Positions 1 to 10,396 are shown, numbered from the stretch's first letter. The stretch is DNA of 64,000 nucleotides from Stenotrophomonas sp. WZN-1 (GCF_002192255.1 NZ_CP021768.1:1444001-1508000); one strand, 5' to 3'. The notes: a model not told the origin generated them from the sequence alone. Translations and numbers: made by a program.

Positions 1-1805
1 GAACCCGGCAGCGTGGTCTCCAGGCCGACGCGCTGGTAGGTACCGCGGGTCGGCATGAAGTAGTCGTTGCGCGAGTCGCGCGCCCAGCCCAGCTCGGTGC
101 GCCAGGCGTGGAAGGTGCGCTTACCGACCGCGTTGATGTAGTCGATGATCGACTGCGGGGTCGAGCCCTCGTAGGTGGTGATCTGGTTGCTGTCGATGCC
201 GAACATCAGCGAGACGGTATCGGTCTCGGTCAGCGGCACGCCGAACACCACCTGCGCCGAACCATTGGTGCTGTTGTACTGCGCGGTGTTGAAGTCGGAG
301 TAGTCCAGTTCGCGCCAGGACAGGTTGTAGCCCAGCGACACGCCGTCATCGGTGAAGTACGGGTTGGTGTAGCTGAAGCCGTAGCGCTGCAGGTAGCTGC
401 TGCGTGAGGCTTCGACCGACACGCGGTTGCCGCCGCCGAGGAAGTTGTTCTGCGACAGCTGCACCGAGGTGGTCATGCCGTAGGACTGCGAATAGCCCAG
501 GCCGAACACGAAGCTGCCCGACGTGGTTTCCTTGACGTTGTAGACGACGTCGACCTGGTCGTTGCTGCCGCTGACGGCCGGGGTTTCCACTTCCACCGAT
601 TCGAAGTAGCCCAGGCGCTGCAGGCGGATCTTGGAGCGGTCGATCGCGGCCTGCGAGTACCAGCTGTTCTCGAACTGGCGCATTTCGCGACGCATCACTT
701 CGTCGGACGTACGCGTGTTGCCACGGAACAGGATGCGACGCACCGATACGCGAGGGCCGGGCACGACCTGCATGTTGATGGCGACGGTCTGCTCGGCGCG
801 GTTGGTGGTCGGGATCGGGTTCACCTTGGCGAACGCGTAGCCGATGTTGGACAGCGAATTGGTGATGGTATCCGAGCTGAATTCCAGCAGGGCACGCGAG
901 AACGTGTCGCCGGACTTCTGGATCACCATGCGCTCGACGTCCTCCTGCGGGAGGATGGTGTCGCCGCTGACCTTGATCTCGGAGATCTTGTACTGCGCAC
1001 CCTCGGTCACGCCGGCGGTCAGGAACATGTCGCGCTTGTCGGGGCTGATCGAGACCTGGGTGGAATCGATGCTGAAATCGACGTAGCCGCGGTCCAGGTA
1101 CCAGGAGTTGAGCTTTTCCAGGTCGCCGGACAGCTTTTCCTTGGAGTACTGGTCGTCACGGCGGTACCACGACGCCCAGTTGTGCTCCTTGGACTCCCAG
1201 GTCTCCAGGATGTCCTTGCTCTCGAACTTCTCGGTGCCGACCAGGTTGACGTGGCGGATCTTGGCCGCCTTGCCTTCCTTGATGGCGATGGCGATGTCCA
1301 CGCGGTTGCGGTCCAGCGGGCTCACCGTCGGGGTGATGTCGACGTTGTACTTGCCGCGGTCGTTGTACTGGCGGCGCAGTTCCTGGGTCACGCGGTCCAG
1401 GCTCAGGCGATCGAAGGTGCCGCCCTCGGTCAGGCCGATGTCGGACAGGCCCTTGAGCAGCTGGTCGGACTTGATGTCCTTGTTGCCGGTCACGGTCAGC
1501 TTGTTGATCGCCGGGCGTTCCTTGACGGTCACCACCAGGATCGTCCCCTGGCGGTCCAGCTGCACGTCTTCGAAGAAGCCGGTCTTGTACAGGGCGCGGA
1601 TCGTCTCGCCGACCTTGTTGTCGGTGACCGTCTCGCCACGTTCCACCGGCAGGTAGGTGAACACCGTGCCCGAGCTGATGCGCTGCAGGCCATCGACGCG
1701 GATGTCGCTGACAGTGAAGGGCTCGGCTGCCTGGGCCAGGGCGGGAGCGCCGGTGACGGCGGCGAGGGCGAGGGCCAGCAGGCGGCGATTGGGGAGTCGC
1801 GTCAT
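1..1805 (-). CDS. bamA: Outer membrane protein assembly factor BamA (3' part outside window)
   Basis: BamA is the central outer-membrane component of the BAM complex, which folds and inserts beta-barrel proteins. The frame is open from the ATG at 1805 to the window edge, giving about 601 codons; the C-terminal barrel strands and the stop lie outside. A signal peptide of about 26 residues ends in ALAQA and is followed by five POTRA repeats (first motif FTVSDIRVDGLQRISSGTVF). The barrel starts around residue 430, at GSFVFGLGYSQSYG. It lies just downstream of rseP on the same strand, the usual dxr-rseP-bamA order. In gammaproteobacteria this block is commonly under envelope-stress control, but I see no clear sigma-E site here. 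Confidence 0.95.
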   Translation of the reverse strand, partial: MTRLPNRRLLALALAAVTGAPALAQAAEPFTVSDIRVDGLQRISSGTVFTYLPVERGETVTDNKVGETIRALYKTGFFEDVQLDRQGTILVVTVKERPAINKLTVTGNKDIKSDQLLKGLSDIGLTEGGTFDRLSLDRVTQELRRQYNDRGKYNVDITPTVSPLDRNRVDIAIAIKEGKAAKIRHVNLVGTEKFESKDILETWESKEHNWASWYRRDDQYSKEKLSGDLEKLNSWYLDRGYVDFSIDSTQVSISPDKRDMFLTAGVTEGAQYKISEIKVSGDTILPQEDVERMVIQKSGDTFSRALLEFSSDTITNSLSNIGYAFAKVNPIPTTNRAEQTVAINMQVVPGPRVSVRRILFRGNTRTSDEVMRREMRQFENSWYSQAAIDRSKIRLQRLGYFESVEVETPAVSGSNDQVDVVYNVKETTSGSFVFGLGYSQSYGMTTSVQLSQNNFLGGGNRVSVEASRSSYLQRYGFSYTNPYFTDDGVSLGYNLSWRELDYSDFNTAQYNSTNGSAQVVFGVPLTETDTVSLMFGIDSNQITTYEGSTPQSIIDYINAVGKRTFHAWRTELGWARDSRNDYFMPTRGTYQRVGLETTLPG

Positions 1806-1879
1806 GTCACGTCCGGTAGGAAGGTCGATTTCATTGGTGCGGGATGCCGACGCTGTAGACGGCAACAACGTGGAAAAGT

Positions 1880-3238
1880 TCATCGCGGGACCAGGCCGAG
1901 GATGTCGTTGTAGAACGCCAACCCCATCAGCCCGGCCAGCAACGCCAGGCCGATGTATTGGCCGGCGGCGATGGCACGCTCGCTCAGCGGGCTGCCCTTG
2001 ACCAACTCGATAAGGTAATACAGCAGGTGGCCGCCGTCCAAGATCGGGATCGGCAGCAGGTTGATGATGCACAGGCTGAGCGACAGCAGGGCAAGGAACT
2101 GCAGGAACCAGTCGAGGCCGCGCTTGGCCGAGACATTGGCCACGCGGGCGATGGTGACCGGCCCGGAAACGTTCTGCAGCGAGGCCTTGCCGGTGACGAT
2201 GCGGCCCATCATGCCCAGCGAATCGGCCGCCAGGCGGCCAGTTTCGCGCACCGCGACGGTCACCGCGTCCAGCGGCCCGTAGCGCAGCAGGGTGTCGTAG
2301 GCGGGGCTGTAGGTGGTGGGGAAGCCGACGCCGATCTGCCAGACCGGGTTGCCCTTGCCATCCTTGCCCTGGCGCGGGGTGACTTCCAGCGCCAGGCGCT
2401 CACCGCCACGCAGGACCTCGATCATGCCCGGTCCGCCGGCGCGGCCGAGGGCCTGGATCTCGCCGATCACCTGGTCGACACTGTCGATGCGCTGGCCATC
2501 GATGGCCACGATCAGGTCGCCTGGCTGCAGCTGCCCGGCCACCACGGAGTCTGCGGTGAGTGAATCGACCCGTGCCGGCTGCAGCCACGACTGCCAGTAC
2601 AGGCCGGCCAGGATCGGCACCCGCCGTTCATCGAAACCGGCCGGCAGCTGCGACAACGGCAGGGTGCGCATGCGCACCTGGTCGGCCGCATCCAGCACCT
2701 CCAGCTTTACGTCGCGGCGGTCCATCGCGGCGGCGGTCAGTGCCATGCTCGCCTCGCCGAGGGTGATCACCTGGCGCTCGTCCACGCGCAGCACGCGGTC
2801 GCCGCTGGCCAGGCCGGCACTGGCGGCGATGCCGCTGACACGGCCGATGGTGGGCGAGTAGTCCTGCTTGCCGATCACGAACATCGCCCACAGCAGCAGG
2901 ATGCACAGCAGCAGGTTGGCGATCGGGCCGGCGGCGACGATGGCGATGCGCTGCCAGACGGTCTTGTGGTTGAAGGCCTGGCCGCGCTCGTGTGGGTGGA
3001 CTTCGACCTCGCGTTCATCGAGGAACTTCACGTAGCCGCCCAGCGGAATCGCAGCGATGGCGAATTCGGTACCGTGCTTGTCCCGCCGCGACCACAGCGG
3101 CCGGCCGAAGCCGACCGAGAAACGCAGGATCTTGACCCCGCACAGGCGCCCGACCCAGTAATGCCCGAACTCGTGGAACGTGACCAGCAGCCCGAGGCTG
3201 ACAATCATCCACCAGACCGATCCGATGAAGTCAGTCAT
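1880..3238 (-). CDS. rseP: RIP metalloprotease RseP (site-2 protease)
   Basis: RseP is an inner-membrane zinc protease that makes the intramembrane cut of the anti-sigma factor RseA in the sigma-E envelope-stress cascade and clears remnant signal peptides. The 452-residue product has the zinc motif HEFGH at residues 22-26 in the first membrane segment, a second membrane segment near residue 100, PDZ-like periplasmic sequence around residues 120-310, and the third zinc ligand in the motif NLLPIPILDGGH about 50 residues from the C-terminus. Length matches the family (about 450). It sits 74 nt upstream of bamA and 55 nt downstream of dxr in one probable transcript. Confidence 0.96.
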   Translation of the reverse strand: MTDFIGSVWWMIVSLGLLVTFHEFGHYWVGRLCGVKILRFSVGFGRPLWSRRDKHGTEFAIAAIPLGGYVKFLDEREVEVHPHERGQAFNHKTVWQRIAIVAAGPIANLLLCILLLWAMFVIGKQDYSPTIGRVSGIAASAGLASGDRVLRVDERQVITLGEASMALTAAAMDRRDVKLEVLDAADQVRMRTLPLSQLPAGFDERRVPILAGLYWQSWLQPARVDSLTADSVVAGQLQPGDLIVAIDGQRIDSVDQVIGEIQALGRAGGPGMIEVLRGGERLALEVTPRQGKDGKGNPVWQIGVGFPTTYSPAYDTLLRYGPLDAVTVAVRETGRLAADSLGMMGRIVTGKASLQNVSGPVTIARVANVSAKRGLDWFLQFLALLSLSLCIINLLPIPILDGGHLLYYLIELVKGSPLSERAIAAGQYIGLALLAGLMGLAFYNDILGLVPR

Positions 3239-3293
3239 GCAGGCTCACAGTGGCGGGCAGGGGCGGCGGCGTCATGCTGGGCGAGGCGGTCGT

Positions 3294-4484
3294 TCAGGCG
3301 GCGTCGATGGCGTTCAGGGTGAGCTGGCGTGCCCGCTGGTCGGCGGACAACAGGACCTCCAGTGTATCGGCTGCTTGCGTCGGCAGTGTTGAAAGAGCGT
3401 TAGCAACCAGCTCCGGGATCGTCAGGAAACCGATCCGGCCCTGAAGAAATGCTGAAACCGCCTCTTCATTGGCGGCGTTCAGCACCGCCGGCGCGGTGCC
3501 GCCGGCCTGCATCGCCTGCCAGGCCAGGGCCAGGCAGGGGAAGGCGTCGCTGTCCGGGGCCTCGAAATCCAGCCGGCCCTGGGCCAGCAGATCCAGCCCC
3601 GCCACGCCCGATTCGATGCGTTGCGGCCAGCCCAGGCCGACGGCGAGGGTGGTGCGCATGTCCGGCAGGCCCATCTGCGCCAGGGTCGAGCCGTCGACGA
3701 ACTCGACCAGCGAATGGACCAGGCTCTGCGGGTGCACCAGCACTTCGATGCGTTCACCGGGCACGCCGAACAGGTGGTGGGCCTCGATGACTTCCAGGCC
3801 CTTGTTCATCAACGTCGCCGAATCCACCGAGATCTTCGGTCCCATCGACCACTTCGGGTGGGCAACGGCCTGGGCCGGGGTGACCTGGGCCAGTTCAGCG
3901 CGGGTGCGGCCACGGAACGGGCCGCCGGAGGCGGTCAGCAGGATCCGGCGCACCCCGGCGCCGTCGACGCTGGCGTCGCGCGAGCGCAGGCACTGGAAGA
4001 TCGCGCTGTGTTCGCTGTCGATCGGGATGATTTCGGCGCCGGCACGTTCGGCGGTGCGGGTCAGCAGTTCGCCGGCCAGCACCAGCGATTCCTTGTTGGC
4101 CAGCAGGATGCGCTTGCCGGCGGCAGCCGCGGCCAGGGTCGAGGACAGGCCGGCAGCGCCGACGATGGCCGCGACCACGGTATCGCAGGCGTCGCTGGCG
4201 GCAAGCTGGTCCAGCGCGGCCTGGCCGGCATGGGCCTCGGTGGCCAGGCCGGCCTCGCGCAGGCCGTCGCGCAGTTCGGCGAACAGTGATTCGTCGGCGA
4301 TCACCGCATGCTCCGGCGTGTGCTGGCGGCACAACGCCAGCAGCGCCTGCACCTGGCGGCCGGCGGCGAGCACGGTGGCCTGGTAGCGCTGCGGGTGGCG
4401 GGCGATCACGTCCAGCGTGGAGGCACCGATCGAGCCGGTGGCGCCGAATACGGCGACCCGGCGCAGGTCTGCAGCAGCATTCAT
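3294..4484 (-). CDS. dxr: 1-deoxy-D-xylulose 5-phosphate reductoisomerase
   Basis: Dxr (IspC) is the cytoplasmic enzyme of the MEP pathway that converts 1-deoxy-D-xylulose 5-phosphate and NADPH into 2-C-methyl-D-erythritol 4-phosphate, for isoprenoids including undecaprenyl phosphate. The 396-residue protein has the nucleotide-binding motif GATGSIG at residues 14-20, the conserved [12 protein letters not shown] segment, the metal and substrate region [14 protein letters not shown], and the flexible-loop region with [21 protein letters not shown]. Length is normal. It follows cdsA by 2 nt, so cotranscription with cdsA and uppS is very likely, which links isoprenoid supply to lipid-carrier synthesis. 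Confidence 0.97.
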   Translation of the reverse strand: MNAAADLRRVAVFGATGSIGASTLDVIARHPQRYQATVLAAGRQVQALLALCRQHTPEHAVIADESLFAELRDGLREAGLATEAHAGQAALDQLAASDACDTVVAAIVGAAGLSSTLAAAAAGKRILLANKESLVLAGELLTRTAERAGAEIIPIDSEHSAIFQCLRSRDASVDGAGVRRILLTASGGPFRGRTRAELAQVTPAQAVAHPKWSMGPKISVDSATLMNKGLEVIEAHHLFGVPGERIEVLVHPQSLVHSLVEFVDGSTLAQMGLPDMRTTLAVGLGWPQRIESGVAGLDLLAQGRLDFEAPDSDAFPCLALAWQAMQAGGTAPAVLNAANEEAVSAFLQGRIGFLTIPELVANALSTLPTQAADTLEVLLSADQRARQLTLNAIDAA

Positions 4485-4486
4485 GG

Positions 4487-5323
4487 TCAGAACCCGAAGA
4501 TTTCCTTGCCCAGCGCGAACACCGGTACGGCGGCCAGGACGCCGTCGACACGGTCGAGCACGCCGCCATGGCCCGGGATCAGGTGGCCCGAATCCTTGGC
4601 GCCGGCGTGGCGCTTGATCAGGCTCTCGAACAGGTCACCCAGCACCGAGGCGAACACGGCCACCACCGAGGTGACCAGCAGGCCCGGCAGGTGCGCGGTA
4701 TCGATGCCGGCCAGCCAGCCCAGGCCGACGGACACGGCGACACCGGCCAGCAGGCCGCCGAACAGGCCTTCCCAGGTCTTGTTGGGGCTGATCCGCGGGG
4801 CCAGCTTGTGCTTGCCGAAATGGCGGCCGGCGAAATAGGCGCCCGAGTCGGCCGCCCACACCAGTGCCAGCGCAGCCAGCAGCCACAGGTGGCCCTGCTT
4901 GCCCGGCGGATCGCCACCGGCATGGATCAGTACCAGTGCGGCCCAGGCCGGGACGATGGCCAGGGTACCGGCCAGCATCTTCAGGATCCGCGAGGGCGCC
5001 GACGGTTGTGCGCCGAAGTTGAAGAAACGCAGCCAGACCAGTGCGGCCAGCCACCAGGCAACGCCGGCGAGGGTGGTTATCTGGAACAGCACCAGCGTGC
5101 TGCCATCGGCCCAGACCAGCAGCACCATCAGCAGCAGGTTCAGCACCAGCAGCACGGTGCGCGCCAGGGTGTCTTCGATACCGGCAAGCTTCAGCCACTC
5201 CCACAGGCCGATCAGCAGCACCGCGGCGGCGGCGGCGGCCAGCCATTGCGTGGGCAGCAGCAGGATCGCCGCAATGGCAACCGGCGCCATGATCAGCGCG
5301 GCAAGGACTCGGGTCTTGGTCAT
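4487..5323 (-). CDS. cdsA: Phosphatidate cytidylyltransferase (CDP-diglyceride synthase)
   Basis: CdsA is an integral inner-membrane enzyme that makes CDP-diacylglycerol from phosphatidic acid and CTP, the branch point to phosphatidylethanolamine, phosphatidylglycerol and cardiolipin. The 278-residue protein is largely hydrophobic with about eight membrane segments. Its C-terminal third carries the family signature [20 protein letters not shown] followed by VLDRVDG, which contains the catalytic Asp pair region. The start ATG overlaps the uppS stop by 4 nt (ATGA), a typical translational-coupling arrangement, and dxr begins 2 nt after its own stop. Confidence 0.95.
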   Translation of the reverse strand: MTKTRVLAALIMAPVAIAAILLLPTQWLAAAAAAVLLIGLWEWLKLAGIEDTLARTVLLVLNLLLMVLLVWADGSTLVLFQITTLAGVAWWLAALVWLRFFNFGAQPSAPSRILKMLAGTLAIVPAWAALVLIHAGGDPPGKQGHLWLLAALALVWAADSGAYFAGRHFGKHKLAPRISPNKTWEGLFGGLLAGVAVSVGLGWLAGIDTAHLPGLLVTSVVAVFASVLGDLFESLIKRHAGAKDSGHLIPGHGGVLDRVDGVLAAVPVFALGKEIFGF

Positions 5324-6087
5324 GGGCTGGAAGTCTCGGTGGCCAGTGCGGCGATCTGGGCGCTGGTCAGGCCGAAACGACGCTCGCGGCCGGCATAGGC
5401 GTCAAGCGCCTGCTGCAACTGCCCGGCATCGAAGTCAGGCCACAGGGCCTCGGTGAACCACAGCTCGGTGTAGGCCAGCTGCCACAGCAGGAAATTGCTG
5501 ATGCGGGTGTCGCCGCCGGTGCGGATGAACAGGTCCGGCGGCGGCAGGTCGGCCAGGGCGACCTGGCTGCCCAGCAGCGATTCGTCGATCTGCTCGGGCA
5601 GCAGGCGACCGGCCGCCACTTCGACGGCCAGGGCGCGCGCGGCGCGGGCGATGTCCTGGCGGCCACCATAGCTGGCGGCGATCGACAGGGTCAGGGTGGT
5701 GTTGTCGGCGGTGCGCTGCTCGGCCAGCTGCATGCGGCTGACCAGCCCTGCACCGAAGCGCTCGCGTTCGCCGATGAAGCGTACGCGCACGCCACGCCGG
5801 TGCAGCTCGTCCACTTCGCGGTCGAGTGCGCCGAGGAACAGCTTCATCAACGCATCCACTTCCTCCTGCGGCCGGCCCCAGTTCTCGCTGGAGAAGGCGA
5901 ACAGGGTCAGCGCCGGAATGCCCAGCTCAAGGCAGCGCTCGATGGTGCGGTTGACCGCGCGCGCGCCGGCACGGTGGCCGATCACGCGGGGGCGACGGCG
6001 CTGCTGTGCCCAGCGCCCATTGCCATCCATGATGATGGCAATGTGGCGGGGCAGGGCGGCCGGCAACGGAGGCGGGGCTGAAGGCAT
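5320..6087 (-). CDS. uppS: Undecaprenyl diphosphate synthase (cis-prenyltransferase)
   Basis: UppS elongates farnesyl diphosphate with eight isopentenyl units to give C55 undecaprenyl diphosphate, the lipid carrier for peptidoglycan and LPS O-antigen. The 255-residue product shows the diagnostic motif HIAIIMDGNGRWA at residues 15-27 with catalytic Asp21, the FAFSSENWGRP segment, and the C-terminal IRTGGDTRISNFLLWQLAYTE substrate and Mg site. A Pro/Ala-rich N-terminal stretch of about 13 residues precedes the core, so a slightly later start cannot be excluded. The stop overlaps the cdsA start. Confidence 0.96.
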   Translation of the reverse strand: MPSAPPPLPAALPRHIAIIMDGNGRWAQQRRRPRVIGHRAGARAVNRTIERCLELGIPALTLFAFSSENWGRPQEEVDALMKLFLGALDREVDELHRRGVRVRFIGERERFGAGLVSRMQLAEQRTADNTTLTLSIAASYGGRQDIARAARALAVEVAAGRLLPEQIDESLLGSQVALADLPPPDLFIRTGGDTRISNFLLWQLAYTELWFTEALWPDFDAGQLQQALDAYAGRERRFGLTSAQIAALATETSSP

Positions 6088-6092
6088 CGACT

Positions 6093-6647
6093 TCAGACCG
6101 ACAGCAGTTCTTTTTCCTTGTCGGCGACGACCTTGTCGACGTCCTTGATGTTGGCGTCGGTCAGCTTCTGGATGTCGTCTTCGCCGCGCTTCTTCTCGTC
6201 TTCGCTGATCGCCTTGTCCTTGACCAGCTTGGCGATTTCCTTGTTCGCGTCCTGACGGATGTTGCGGATCGCGATCTTGGCGCCTTCACCTTCCTTCTGC
6301 ACCTGCTTGGCCAGCTCCTTGCGGCGCTCTTCGGTCGGCGGCGGCATGTTGATGCGGATCGCGGTGCCCAGGGTGTTCGGGGTGAACTCGGCGTTGTAGA
6401 GACCCTTCTCGATCTCCTTGATCATGCTCTTGTCGAACGGCGTGACCAGCAGCGAGTGCGCGTCGGCGTTGGAGATCGAGGCAACCTGGTTCAGCGGGGT
6501 GCTGGCGTTGCCATAGGCACTGACCGTCACGCGGTCCAGCAGGGCCGGCGTGGCACGCCCGGTCCGGATGGAGGTGAGGGTGTGCTTCAGAGCGTCGATG
6601 CTCTTGGCCATGCGCGTCTGCGCGTTGTTCTTGATGTCGTTGAGCAT
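6093..6647 (-). CDS. frr: Ribosome recycling factor
   Basis: RRF works with EF-G to split the post-termination ribosome. The 184-residue product is one residue off the E. coli length and is collinear throughout: a helical-bundle start (DIKNNAQTRMAKSIDALK), the conserved RTGRA segment, the FDKSMIKEIEKGL region, and the strongly charged C-terminal helix with RNIRQDANKEI. It lies between pyrH and uppS in the standard rpsB-tsf-pyrH-frr-uppS-cdsA-dxr-rseP-bamA order, although here an HDOD-GGDEF gene separates tsf from pyrH. Confidence 0.97.
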   Translation of the reverse strand: MLNDIKNNAQTRMAKSIDALKHTLTSIRTGRATPALLDRVTVSAYGNASTPLNQVASISNADAHSLLVTPFDKSMIKEIEKGLYNAEFTPNTLGTAIRINMPPPTEERRKELAKQVQKEGEGAKIAIRNIRQDANKEIAKLVKDKAISEDEKKRGEDDIQKLTDANIKDVDKVVADKEKELLSV

Positions 6648-6743
6648 CGCCCGGTCCTGGATGTATCTGGAATCGGGCGATTATAGGCGAATACGGGACG
6701 CTGCCGGGCCTGAATCGGCCCGGACGTCGCTTTGCGCTCAGGC

Positions 6744-7472
6744 TCAGGCCGGGTCGCGGCCCTGGACCAGGGTGCCGATGTTCGCGCCGTTGAGGATCTT
6801 CAGCAGCTCGCCCGGCTGGCCCATGTCGAACACGCGCATCGGCAGGTCGCTGTCGCGGGCCAGTGCGAAGGCTGCGGTGTCCATCACTTCCAGGCCACGG
6901 CGGATCACTTCGTCGTAGCTCAGGCTGTCGAAGCGGACCGCATCGCTGTGCTTGTTCGGGTCCTTGTCGTACACGCCATCGACCTTGGTGGCCTTCAGCA
7001 GCAGGTCGGCGCCGATCTCGATCGCGCGCAGGGCGGCGCCGGAATCGGTGGTGAAGAACGGGCTGCCGACGCCGGCGGCGAAGATCACCAGGCGGCCCTT
7101 TTCCAGGTGGCGGATGGCACGGCGGCGGATGTAGTCCTCGCACACGTCGTTGATCTTGATCGCGCTCATCACGCGGGCCTTGGCGCCCAGCTTCTCGAGG
7201 GCGTCCTGCATGGCCAGGGCGTTGATGACCGTGGCCAGCATGCCCATCTGGTCGCCGGTGACCCGGTCCATGCCGCCGGCGGCCAGGCCGGCGCCGCGGA
7301 AGATGTTGCCGCCGCCGATCACCAGCGCCACTTCGGCACCGGCCTGCTGGGCTTCGATGACCTCGCGGGCCAGGCGATTGATGACCTTCGGGTCGATGCC
7401 GTAGTCCTCGTCTCCCATCAGCGCCTCCCCGGACAGTTTCAGAAGGATGCGGCGATAGGCGAGCTTGGACAT
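6744..7472 (-). CDS. pyrH: UMP kinase (uridylate kinase)
   Basis: PyrH phosphorylates UMP to UDP in pyrimidine nucleotide synthesis; bacterial enzymes are hexameric and controlled by GTP and UTP. The 242-residue product begins [20 protein letters not shown], the canonical N-terminus of the amino-acid-kinase fold, followed by [12 protein letters not shown] and the nucleotide-binding region [14 protein letters not shown]. The frame stays open about 56 codons upstream, but that extension has no family similarity and runs back into the tail of the neighbouring gene, so the ATG at 7472 is the start. frr follows after about 96 nt. Confidence 0.96.
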   Translation of the reverse strand: MSKLAYRRILLKLSGEALMGDEDYGIDPKVINRLAREVIEAQQAGAEVALVIGGGNIFRGAGLAAGGMDRVTGDQMGMLATVINALAMQDALEKLGAKARVMSAIKINDVCEDYIRRRAIRHLEKGRLVIFAAGVGSPFFTTDSGAALRAIEIGADLLLKATKVDGVYDKDPNKHSDAVRFDSLSYDEVIRRGLEVMDTAAFALARDSDLPMRVFDMGQPGELLKILNGANIGTLVQGRDPA

Positions 7473-7569
7473 GGGGACCTCGGGTGCGTGGAAATCGCGG
7501 GCGATTCTACGCGCATGCGGCGTCGGGCCAAAGTGTTTTGTGCACTGCGGCGCAGAAACCGGTGATTCG

Positions 7570-7585
7570 CCCCGGTCAACCGGGG
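7570..7585 (-). terminator. GC-rich hairpin after the HDOD-GGDEF gene
   Basis: An inverted repeat (CCCCGGT / ACCGGGG) lies 9 nt beyond the stop of the HDOD-GGDEF gene. There is no U-tract, so it is at best a weak or processing-type terminator. Confidence 0.35.
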
Positions 7586-7593
7586 CTTCCCGT

Positions 7594-9132
7594 TCAGCCC
7601 AGCTCGGCGCCGGCGGTGGCCGACAGCTCGTCGTGGCCAAGTGCGCCCGGGGAGCGGGCGATCACCCGGTTGCGGCCCAGATTCTTGGAGCGGTACAGCA
7701 CATCGTCGGCCGCGCGCAGCAGGTCCTGCACGTCGGCGAAGCGCTCGTAGCCACCCTGGGTGGCCACGCCGGCGGAGAAGGTGACGAACAGTGGCCCGCC
7801 CTCCAGCTCGGCCATCGGCGTGGCGACGATGTTGGCCAGCACCCGGCGGATCACGTCCAGCGCCACCGATTCACTGGTATTGGGCAGCAGGGCGACGAAT
7901 TCCTCGCCGCCGAATCGGGCGACGGTGTCGCTGCTACGCAGCTGGCCCTGCAGCTTGCCGGCGAAGGCGCGCAGCACTTCGTCGCCGGTCAGGTGGCCAT
8001 GGGCGTCGTTGATCTTCTTGAAGTCGTCCAGGTCGATGAAGGCCACCGACAACGGCCAGCCCTGGCGGCCGGCGCGCAGGAATTCCTGCTCCAGTACCGC
8101 TTCCAGCTGGCGGCGGTTGAGCACGCCGGTCAACGCGTCACGATGGGCCTGGTCGGCGAGGCGCTTGGCGCGCGCCTCGAACTCGTCGGCGCGGCGGCGT
8201 GCCTGGTCGGCATCCTGCAGTTCGCGCAGGTTGCGCAGCGTCGCCAGCTCCTGCGCGTGGTCGATCAGCTCGCGTACCCGCGACGGTGAATTGAGGCCGG
8301 CATCGAACAGGCTGGCGATGTCGGGCAGGGCTTCGCTGATGCGGGCCAGTACCAGGTCGAAGCGCGCGCTGTCCAGTTCCAGGCGGTCGTGCACCTGCTG
8401 CAGGGCACGCTCGCGCGCGGCATCGGCGTCGGTATCCAGCCAGATGTCGGCCACGGCGCCGGACAGCTGCACGCAGGCCTGGAACGGCGATTCGGCGGTG
8501 TCCTCGTCCTCGCTGTGGCTGATGCTCTCGACCAGGTAGCGTGGCAGGCCCCATTGCTCGGCCACCCAGGCGCCGACCTCGGCATGGCTGCAGCCCAGTT
8601 CTTCGCGTTCGCGGGCGACCAGGTCGATGTTGTCGCGTGCCTCGCGCAACAGCGGCAGGTAGCGTTCCGACTCGGCCTGGGCCAGGCACAGCACGCCCAG
8701 GTCCTGCAGCAGGCCGGCCAGCATCAGCTCTTCCAGCCGGCGCAGGCCGCGCGCCTGGCCCAGCTGGCTGGCGGCCAGGGCGCTGAGGATGCTGCGCTTC
8801 CACGCGCGCTGGCGCAGGTCATGGTCGGCGCCGGTGCCGCCGGTCAGGCCCTGGGTGACGGTGAAGCCGAGAGCAAGGCTGATCGTGGCGTTCAGGCCCA
8901 GCATGGTCAGTGCCTGGCCGAGGTTCTCGATGCGGCGGCGGCTGGCATACAGCGGCGAATTGGCGATGCGCAGCATGCGAGCGCTCAGCGCCATGTCGAT
9001 GGCGATGATGTCGGCGGCGGTGGCGATGTCCGCTTCCGGGTCCTGGGCCAGTTCGATGATGCGCAGGGCAATACCGGGTGGCGAAGGCAGGTTGCGGCAG
9101 AGCGCCAGGGCAGCTGTCAGCTCGGGAGGCAT
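7594..9132 (-). CDS. HDOD-domain diguanylate cyclase (HDOD-GGDEF)
   Basis: This is a 512-residue cytoplasmic signalling protein. Residues 1 to about 290 read as an HDOD module (start [19 protein letters not shown], then [17 protein letters not shown]), a metal-independent relative of HD phosphohydrolases used in signalling. A helical linker (about 290-340) leads into a GGDEF domain with the active-site motif [13 protein letters not shown] product-inhibition I-site (RSSD) lies five residues before GGEEF, so it is predicted to be an active c-di-GMP synthase with feedback control. It has no membrane segment or signal peptide. It interrupts the common tsf-pyrH adjacency and probably has its own promoter in the 262-nt gap upstream. 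The input signal is unknown. Confidence 0.9.
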   Translation of the reverse strand: MPPELTAALALCRNLPSPPGIALRIIELAQDPEADIATAADIIAIDMALSARMLRIANSPLYASRRRIENLGQALTMLGLNATISLALGFTVTQGLTGGTGADHDLRQRAWKRSILSALAASQLGQARGLRRLEELMLAGLLQDLGVLCLAQAESERYLPLLREARDNIDLVAREREELGCSHAEVGAWVAEQWGLPRYLVESISHSEDEDTAESPFQACVQLSGAVADIWLDTDADAARERALQQVHDRLELDSARFDLVLARISEALPDIASLFDAGLNSPSRVRELIDHAQELATLRNLRELQDADQARRRADEFEARAKRLADQAHRDALTGVLNRRQLEAVLEQEFLRAGRQGWPLSVAFIDLDDFKKINDAHGHLTGDEVLRAFAGKLQGQLRSSDTVARFGGEEFVALLPNTSESVALDVIRRVLANIVATPMAELEGGPLFVTFSAGVATQGGYERFADVQDLLRAADDVLYRSKNLGRNRVIARSPGALGHDELSATAGAELG

Positions 9133-9294
9133 GTCGGGTCGTTCAATTCCATTGGGACAAGAATACCTAGGAATGCATCACAGTCCGTGATTTTCGTTCC
9201 TGCTATGTGACTGTGGATTCCCTGCGCCGAGTATCGGCTTGATTCGCGCGCAACGCAAAGCGCCTGGATGCCGGTGTGCGCACCAACGTAGGCT

Positions 9295-9319
9295 GTGCGT
9301 ACCAACGGTGCGCACCCAC
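9295..9319 (-). repeat. SMAG-like GTGG palindrome
   Basis: GTGCGTACC / GGTGCGCAC palindrome with GTGG head on the minus strand; a related partial copy precedes it at about 9276-9290. It lies in the 262-nt gap between tsf and the HDOD-GGDEF gene. Confidence 0.6.
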
Positions 9320-9333
9320 GGGCCCGCCGGCAT

Positions 9334-9362
9334 AAAAAAAGAGCCGCGGTTTCCCGCGGCTC
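9334..9362 (-). terminator. Intrinsic terminator of rpsB-tsf
   Basis: A perfect 9-bp stem (GAGCCGCGG / CCGCGGCTC) with a 4-nt loop is followed on the minus strand by seven U residues. It lies about 33 nt after the tsf stop and is a textbook rho-independent terminator. Confidence 0.93.
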
Positions 9363-9394
9363 CTTCTGGTCGCTTCACAGCCGCAAGGCTGGAA

Positions 9395-10270
9395 TCAGAC
9401 CTGCATCGCCTTGGCAACTTCAGCGGCGTAGTCTTCCACCACCTTCTCGATGCCTTCGCCGACGACCAGCAGCTTGAAGCCTGCCACGTCGGCGCCAGCG
9501 GCCTTGACCACCTGCTCGACGCTGGTATCGCCCAGCACGTAGGTCTGGCCGTACAGGGTCACGTCGCTGACGATCTTGTTGATCTTGCCGGCGATGATCT
9601 TTTCCAGGATGTCGGCCGGCTTGGACTTGTCCTTCTCGGACATCTTGGCCAGTTCGATTTCCTTTTCCTTTTCCACGAACTCGGCCGGCACGTCGCCTGC
9701 CTTGTTGTGCGGCGGCTTCAGCGCAGCCACGTGCATGGCCAGGCCGCGGGCCAGCTCGACGTCGCCGCCGATCAGGTCAACCAGCACGCCGACCTTGCCG
9801 TTGGTGTGGACGTAGGCACCGATGTTGCCGGTGGTGTCGACGTTCACCATGCGGCGGATCTGGATGTTTTCACCCAGGGTCTGCACGGCGGTGGCGCGGG
9901 CTTCCTCGACGGTACGGCCGTCGGCCAGCTTGGCGGCCTTCACGGCTTCGACGTCGGTGGCGCCCGATGCCAGGGCGGCAGCGGCGACGGCGTCGACGAA
10001 GGTCTTGAAGTTGACGTCGTTGGCAACGAAGTCGGTTTCCGAGTTGATCTCGACCAGCACGGCCTTGCCGCCGTCCTGGGCCAGGCCCACGCGGCCTTCG
10101 GCGGCCACGCGGTCAGCCTTCTTGTCGGCCTTGGCAGCGCCGGACTTGCGCATGGCTTCTGCAGCGGCGTCGATGTCGCCGCCGGCTTCGGTGAGAGCCT
10201 TCTTGCATTCCATCATGCCGGCGCCGGTGCGCTCGCGCAGTTCCTTGACCAGGGAAGCAGTGATTTCCAC
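9395..10270 (-). CDS. tsf: Translation elongation factor Ts
   Basis: EF-Ts is the guanine-nucleotide exchange factor for EF-Tu. The 291-residue protein begins [20 protein letters not shown], contains the [10 protein letters not shown] motif that contacts EF-Tu, and has the normal two-lobed core plus C-terminal module. It is preceded by rpsB and a hairpin-rich 126-nt gap, and is followed by a strong terminator, so rpsB-tsf is a closed two-gene operon here. Confidence 0.97.
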   Translation of the reverse strand: MEITASLVKELRERTGAGMMECKKALTEAGGDIDAAAEAMRKSGAAKADKKADRVAAEGRVGLAQDGGKAVLVEINSETDFVANDVNFKTFVDAVAAAALASGATDVEAVKAAKLADGRTVEEARATAVQTLGENIQIRRMVNVDTTGNIGAYVHTNGKVGVLVDLIGGDVELARGLAMHVAALKPPHNKAGDVPAEFVEKEKEIELAKMSEKDKSKPADILEKIIAGKINKIVSDVTLYGQTYVLGDTSVEQVVKAAGADVAGFKLLVVGEGIEKVVEDYAAEVAKAMQV

Positions 10271-10297
10271 GGGATTACCTCACGAAAGAAAGGGGTT

Positions 10298-10385
10298 GGG
10301 CCGGCATGGTGGCCGGCCCGTGTGACACGGTCCTGTCACGCGCCAAGGGCTGCGCGCAGGGAGGGTGGACGCCGGGCGTCCACCC
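10298..10385 (-). promoter_or_regulatory. Three consecutive hairpins in the rpsB-tsf gap
   Basis: Within 88 nt there are three inverted repeats: GGGCCGGC / GCCGGCCC (10298-10319), GTGACA / TGTCAC (10322-10339) and an 11-bp GGGTGGACGCC arm pair (10363-10385). None has a U-tract. They probably act as partial terminators or mRNA-stability structures that set the S2 to EF-Ts ratio; this role is inferred. Confidence 0.5.
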
Positions 10386-10396
10386 CGGGGCCTGGA

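Noticed and set aside
7473..7640. N-terminal extension of pyrH
   Set aside because: The extension lacks UMP kinase similarity and overlaps the neighbouring gene's end; the canonical start is at 7472.
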